From assembly GCA_021802425.1 (NCBI GenBank), contig JAJZXJ010000007.1, positions 1 to 64,000 on the forward strand: a stretch of 64,000 nt of DNA, read 5' to 3'. How positions within the stretch are numbered: the first letter of the stretch is position 1; each line of letters starts with the position of its first letter. A program made the translations under genes and the position numbers. Shown piece by piece: positions 61,176 through 64,000 of the stretch. The DNA comes from Acidulodesulfobacterium sp021802425 (lineage in GTDB: Bacteria; SZUA-79; Acidulodesulfobacterales; Acidulodesulfobacteraceae). The notes beneath the pieces are model-generated. The model was not told the origin of the DNA. It saw only the letters and a program-made list of their open reading frames with translations, and ran no database searches.

Positions 61176-62891
61176 TTACGCGCAGCAGCTAAGTTTGCTT
61201 ATATCTTTTGTAAATGTCTGGGCGCAAAGTTTCAAGCTCTCCGCCATAGTCGGATAAACCCCTATTTCCTGACCTATTCTTTCAACGGTGTAATTATTTT
61301 GTATATATACGGATGCCTGCTGGATAGTCTCGGAAGAATTGTGGGCAAGCATATGTATTCCTAAGACTTTGCCCGTTTCTTTTTCCGCTATCATCTTGAC
61401 AAGCCCTTCGGTTTTAAATATAGCCTGAGCCTTGGGTGTATAGCTAATCGGGAATACCGCTTTTTCAATATCGTATCCGGCTTTTACGGCCTGTTCCTCC
61501 GTAAGTCCGACTGAAGAAACTTCCGGGTCGGTAAAAGTAGTATGGGCAACAGCGGAATAATCGGTTTTTATATGTGTTCCATCCAAAAGATTGCTTGCGG
61601 CAATCTTGCCTTCGTAGGCTGCAACGGTCACAAAAAACCACTTTCCCGTGATATCGCCCGCGGCATAAATATTATCTTCCGAGGTTTTTAATTCGTCGTT
61701 TACGACAACAAAACCGTTTTTATCCGTTTCAACGCCTGCCGCATCCAGATTAAGTTCCATAGAATTTCCGATAATGCCGGTTGCCATTAAAAATTCGTCG
61801 AATTCAATAACTTTAATACCGTCTTCCGTTTCTATTTCGGCATATTTTTTACCTTCTTTCTTATACAATTTCTTAATTTCGGAGCCCAATAATATTTCAA
61901 TACTCTCCCTTCTTAAAATATTTTCAAGTTCCTCGGATATTTCGGGCTCCTCGTTCAACGCTACCCTGTTTGCCCTGCCAACTATAACAACCTTTGAACC
62001 AAACCTGCTAAACATCTGCGCAAACTCAAGAGCCAGGGCCCTTGTTCCCTGTATTAAAAGCGTCTTTGGAATATAGAAGGTATCCAAAAGTTCGGTATTT
62101 GTCATGTAACCCGTATCTCCAAGGCCGGGAATATCGAGTATTTTATTTTTAGAACCGGTTGCGATAATAAATTTTTCGGATGAAATCACGTAAGGTTGTT
62201 CGGTCCTACCTAAAGGAATTATCTCAACCGCATTTTTTGATATAAATCTGCCGGTTCCGTTAATAAACTTTATTTGCGGATAGCCTTCAAGCACATTGTA
62301 ATATTTTACCTGCCTTAAAGCCGTTAAAAGAATATTCTTTTCCTTAACAAGCGTCTTCATATCAATCGACTTTTGTTCTACCTTAATACCTTGATATTTA
62401 TTATTTAAAGGTTCATAAAATATCCGGCCGGCTTCGAGAAAGTGCTTAGACGGAACGCAGCCCCTGTTAAGGCAGGTGCCGCCTATAACCCAATTTTCGA
62501 TAACGCATACTCTCAAATTCTTTTCTGCGGCATAGATAGCTGACGAAAAAGCGGCGGAACCGCCCCCTATAATAATAAGATCGTAATCATAGCCGACGGC
62601 GCCGTTTTTATTATCGGCTTCGGAAACGCCTTTAGATGAGGTTCTATCATGGCTTTCATCCAACCCTTCCGCTTCCGAAACGCCATACTTGCCGGGCTTA
62701 TAGCCTGCGTCTTTAATGGATGCGATAATAGTTTCTACATTTACATTGTTATCCGCAACTATATATGACTTATTTTCTTTCAAAACGGTATCGATATTTT
62801 TAACCCCCGGCACGGACAAGATAAATTTATTAACCCTTGCAACGCAATGCTCGCATGTCATTCCGTTTACTTCAATATTGATTTTTTTCAT
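61176..62891 (-). CDS. merA: Mercuric reductase with N-terminal HMA domain
   Basis: Flavoprotein reducing Hg2+ to Hg0 with NADPH, 571 aa from ATG 62891 (a longer in-frame extension overlaps merR and is not family-like). The HMA domain has MTCEHC with Cys13 and Cys16, followed by a Ser/Glu-rich linker (about 70-100). FAD motif IIGGGSAAFSSA, redox-active Cys140 and Cys145 in GGTCLNRGCVPSKH, and the C-terminal vicinal Cys569-Cys570 (KLSCCA) that hand Hg2+ to the active site. All diagnostic cysteines are present. It follows merR by 41 bases on the same strand. Confidence 0.95.
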   Translation of the reverse strand: MKKINIEVNGMTCEHCVARVNKFILSVPGVKNIDTVLKENKSYIVADNNVNVETIIASIKDAGYKPGKYGVSEAEGLDESHDRTSSKGVSEADNKNGAVGYDYDLIIIGGGSAAFSSAIYAAEKNLRVCVIENWVIGGTCLNRGCVPSKHFLEAGRIFYEPLNNKYQGIKVEQKSIDMKTLVKEKNILLTALRQVKYYNVLEGYPQIKFINGTGRFISKNAVEIIPLGRTEQPYVISSEKFIIATGSKNKILDIPGLGDTGYMTNTELLDTFYIPKTLLIQGTRALALEFAQMFSRFGSKVVIVGRANRVALNEEPEISEELENILRRESIEILLGSEIKKLYKKEGKKYAEIETEDGIKVIEFDEFLMATGIIGNSMELNLDAAGVETDKNGFVVVNDELKTSEDNIYAAGDITGKWFFVTVAAYEGKIAASNLLDGTHIKTDYSAVAHTTFTDPEVSSVGLTEEQAVKAGYDIEKAVFPISYTPKAQAIFKTEGLVKMIAEKETGKVLGIHMLAHNSSETIQQASVYIQNNYTVERIGQEIGVYPTMAESLKLCAQTFTKDISKLSCCA

Positions 62892-62932
62892 GAGTGCTCT
62901 TTCCCCTTTAATATTATTTTTATTTTCTATCA

Positions 62933-63328
62933 CTAACTTTCGAACTTTAAAATATCTAAAATCGGGCACTTCTGGCTGTCGGTTTTTTCTTCGCATAACG
63001 ATATAAGATTTAAAAGCTCTTTGCGCATCAGCTTTAAAGAATTAAGTTTCTTATCTATTTCATAGACTTTTTCTTCGGCCAACTTTTTCACATTCGAGCA
63101 GGTATTATATTTATTGTTATCTAATGAAAAAATTTCGGATATTTGCTTTAAGGAAAAACCGATAACCTTTGCATGTTTTATAAAACGCAAAACATCGGCG
63201 GCTTTTTCCGGATATATCCTGTACCCCGCTTCATTTGTATCGGGTTTATCAATTAACCCTATACGCTCGTAATATCTGATGGTTTGGGTGTTTAAATGAA
63301 CCGCTTTAGCTAACTGTCCGATAGTCAT
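62933..63328 (-). CDS. merR: Mercury-responsive MerR-type regulator
   Basis: 131 aa. N-terminal winged helix MTIGQLAKAVHLNTQTIRYYERIGLI, dimerisation coiled coil, and three cysteines at 77, 112 and 121 (NTCSNVKK, ISLCEEK, QKCPILD) corresponding to the Hg-binding trio of Tn501 MerR. It binds dyads in promoters with long spacers and untwists them on metal binding. Two such promoters lie in the 230 bases upstream, one driving merR-merA itself, so the regulator is autoregulated with its target. Confidence 0.93.
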   Translation of the reverse strand: MTIGQLAKAVHLNTQTIRYYERIGLIDKPDTNEAGYRIYPEKAADVLRFIKHAKVIGFSLKQISEIFSLDNNKYNTCSNVKKLAEEKVYEIDKKLNSLKLMRKELLNLISLCEEKTDSQKCPILDILKFES

Positions 63329-63355
63329 ATGTTTTTATTTTTGCCTCATAATATC

Positions 63356-63387
63356 ATTTTACACCTTATAGTTAAGTATAATGTCAA
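63356..63387 (-). promoter_or_regulatory. MerR-type promoter of merR-merA
   Basis: Minus strand TTGACA (63382-63387), a 20-base spacer containing the dyad TTATAC...CTATAAG, and TAAAAT (63356-63361). The overlong spacer is the hallmark of MerR-family activation. Confidence 0.85.
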
Positions 63388-63416
63388 GTTATTTTTAACA
63401 TATATTTTATATTATT

Positions 63417-63435
63417 CCAAATCCCGATTGAGAAA
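63417..63435. repeat. Lone arm of the CCAAATCC inverted-repeat family
   Basis: CCAAATCCCGATTGAGAAA matches one terminal arm of the element at 17959-18121 with one change. It lies between the two MerR-type promoters; TTTGGGG at 63440-63446 may be a decayed second arm. Confidence 0.55.
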
Positions 63436-63459
63436 ATAATTTGGGGTATTAAAAAAGGC

Positions 63460-63491
63460 TTGACATTATACCAAAGTATAAGGTGTAAAAT
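63460..63491 (+). promoter_or_regulatory. MerR-type promoter of the HMA-like protein gene
   Basis: TTGACA (63460-63465), a 20-base spacer with the dyad TTATAC-CAAA-GTATAA, and TAAAAT (63486-63491). Apart from the dyad centre it is almost identical to the oppositely oriented merR-merA promoter. Confidence 0.85.
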
Positions 63492-63558
63492 ATAAAATTG
63501 AGATAAACTTGGAATAAAAAAAGAAAAATTATAAAAAATAAACGATTTGGGGGTTTTT

Positions 63559-63945
63559 ATGAAAAGTTATTTAAATTGGAAAAATGTTATTGCAGGTATT
63601 TTCGCTGTTTTGATTTTAGCTTCGCAGGTATTGTTGACATCCGCATTCGTCTATAAAAAAAACGCTGTTTCGGGGGCGGTTATATCCGCCGCCTTTAAGA
63701 ATGCAAATGCCCTTAATACGGATAAATTTAAAGTTTACGGGCTTGTGTGCGGGGATACATTTTGCATAACCTCTATTCAGAATGCGTTATATAGGATAAA
63801 AGGGGTTATTTCGGCAAAAGTTGATATGGAAAATCAGGAGGCGATCGTTAAATTTCACGGAAACATTCCGCCCGAAACCTTTATAAAGGCAATAGACGGC
63901 GCATCCAACGCCATGTTTCATTACAGCGCTCATTATATAAAATAA
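63559..63945 (+). CDS. Membrane-anchored HMA-like protein under MerR-type control
   Basis: 128 aa from ATG 63559 (GGGGG lies 6 bases upstream). One N-terminal helix (VIAGIFAVLILASQVLLTSAF, about 10-30), then a domain with HMA-fold features: GLVCGDTFCITSIQNALYRIKGVISAKVDMENQEAIVKF. The metal-site spacing is C-x4-C (Cys64, Cys69) instead of the CxxC of MerP and MerA. It is placed where merT/merP genes usually stand and has its own MerR-type promoter, so a role in mercury binding or delivery is likely but unproven. Confidence 0.72.
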   Translation: MKSYLNWKNVIAGIFAVLILASQVLLTSAFVYKKNAVSGAVISAAFKNANALNTDKFKVYGLVCGDTFCITSIQNALYRIKGVISAKVDMENQEAIVKFHGNIPPETFIKAIDGASNAMFHYSAHYIK

Positions 63946-63972
63946 ATGTAAAGAAACAAGGGGGAAAAGGCT

Positions 63973-64000
63973 ATGAAAGTTTCAAAGCAAACGAAGTTCA
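63973..64000 (+). CDS. Start of a further gene, cut by the window end
   Basis: An ATG at 63973 preceded by GGGGAAAAGG at suitable distance opens a frame (MKVSKQTKF...) that continues beyond the window. It lies 27 bases after the HMA-like gene and is probably cotranscribed, so it may be a further mercury-regulon gene. Nothing can be said about its product. Confidence 0.5.

Overview
The window is a densely coded, AT-rich bacterial chromosome segment that contains the replication origin region. No rRNA, complete tRNA, CRISPR array, prophage or intact insertion sequence was recognised. The gene set suggests an anaerobic or microaerobic Gram-negative bacterium of the old deltaproteobacterial type: 2-oxoglutarate:ferredoxin oxidoreductase, iron-sulfur (class I) fumarase, a Tat-exported selenocysteine formate dehydrogenase and a complex-I-like membrane complex. 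An acid-mine 'Acidulodesulfobacterales'/Sva0485-type lineage would fit, but that is a guess from gene content and composition, not a measurement.

Layout. 0-9.8 kb is accessory: an isochorismatase-fold hydrolase, a YhaN/YhaO DNA-repair pair, a decayed type I restriction locus (internally deleted hsdM with a stop codon, plus RhuM-Fic), a DUF488 protein whose ribosome binding site lies in a perfect palindrome, an LRV-repeat protein and a periplasmic binding protein. 9.8-16.5 kb holds a divergent dprA-like gene, topA, maf (apparently with an AUU start), a YggS protein, proC and a secreted Pro-rich protein. 16.6-19.2 kb holds an MFS permease and a CDF metal exporter separated by a composite inverted repeat. 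19.3-27.6 kb is a central carbon block: fumarase alpha and beta, sucC, sucD, korDABC, ndk, nth and a small oxidase-like membrane protein. It can run the fumarate, succinyl-CoA and 2-oxoglutarate segment of the TCA cycle in either direction with ferredoxin.

27.6-38.3 kb is the origin neighbourhood: queE, tatA, then gyrB, dnaN and dnaA leftward and rpmH, rnpA, yidD, yidC and mnmE rightward. The candidate oriC has a DnaA-box palindrome beside dnaA and iterated 9-mers in the dnaN-dnaA gap. mnmE and mnmG, often close together near origins, are separated here by about 8 kb carrying a PQQ-type lipoprotein, a HAMP protein with no output domain, and a formate dehydrogenase operon (fdhA with in-frame UGA, a fused beta-gamma subunit, fdhE). 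A parS-like site follows mnmG.

49.4-56.9 kb encodes a six-subunit hydrogenase-4/complex-I-like complex (hyfB, C, E, F, G, I type). Its large subunit has lost the [NiFe] cysteines while its small subunit keeps the four cluster cysteines, so it belongs to the 'energy-converting hydrogenase-related' (Ehr) type of uncertain reaction. A hairpin and a possible 40-residue gene lie between hyfB and hyfC. 56.9-64 kb holds a TauE/SafE permease, pabB-pabC, an alpha/beta hydrolase with a palindromic operator, an MntA/HepT toxin-antitoxin pair and a mercury module. In that module MerR faces two near-identical 20-bp-spacer promoters, one for merR-merA and one for a membrane-anchored HMA-like protein.
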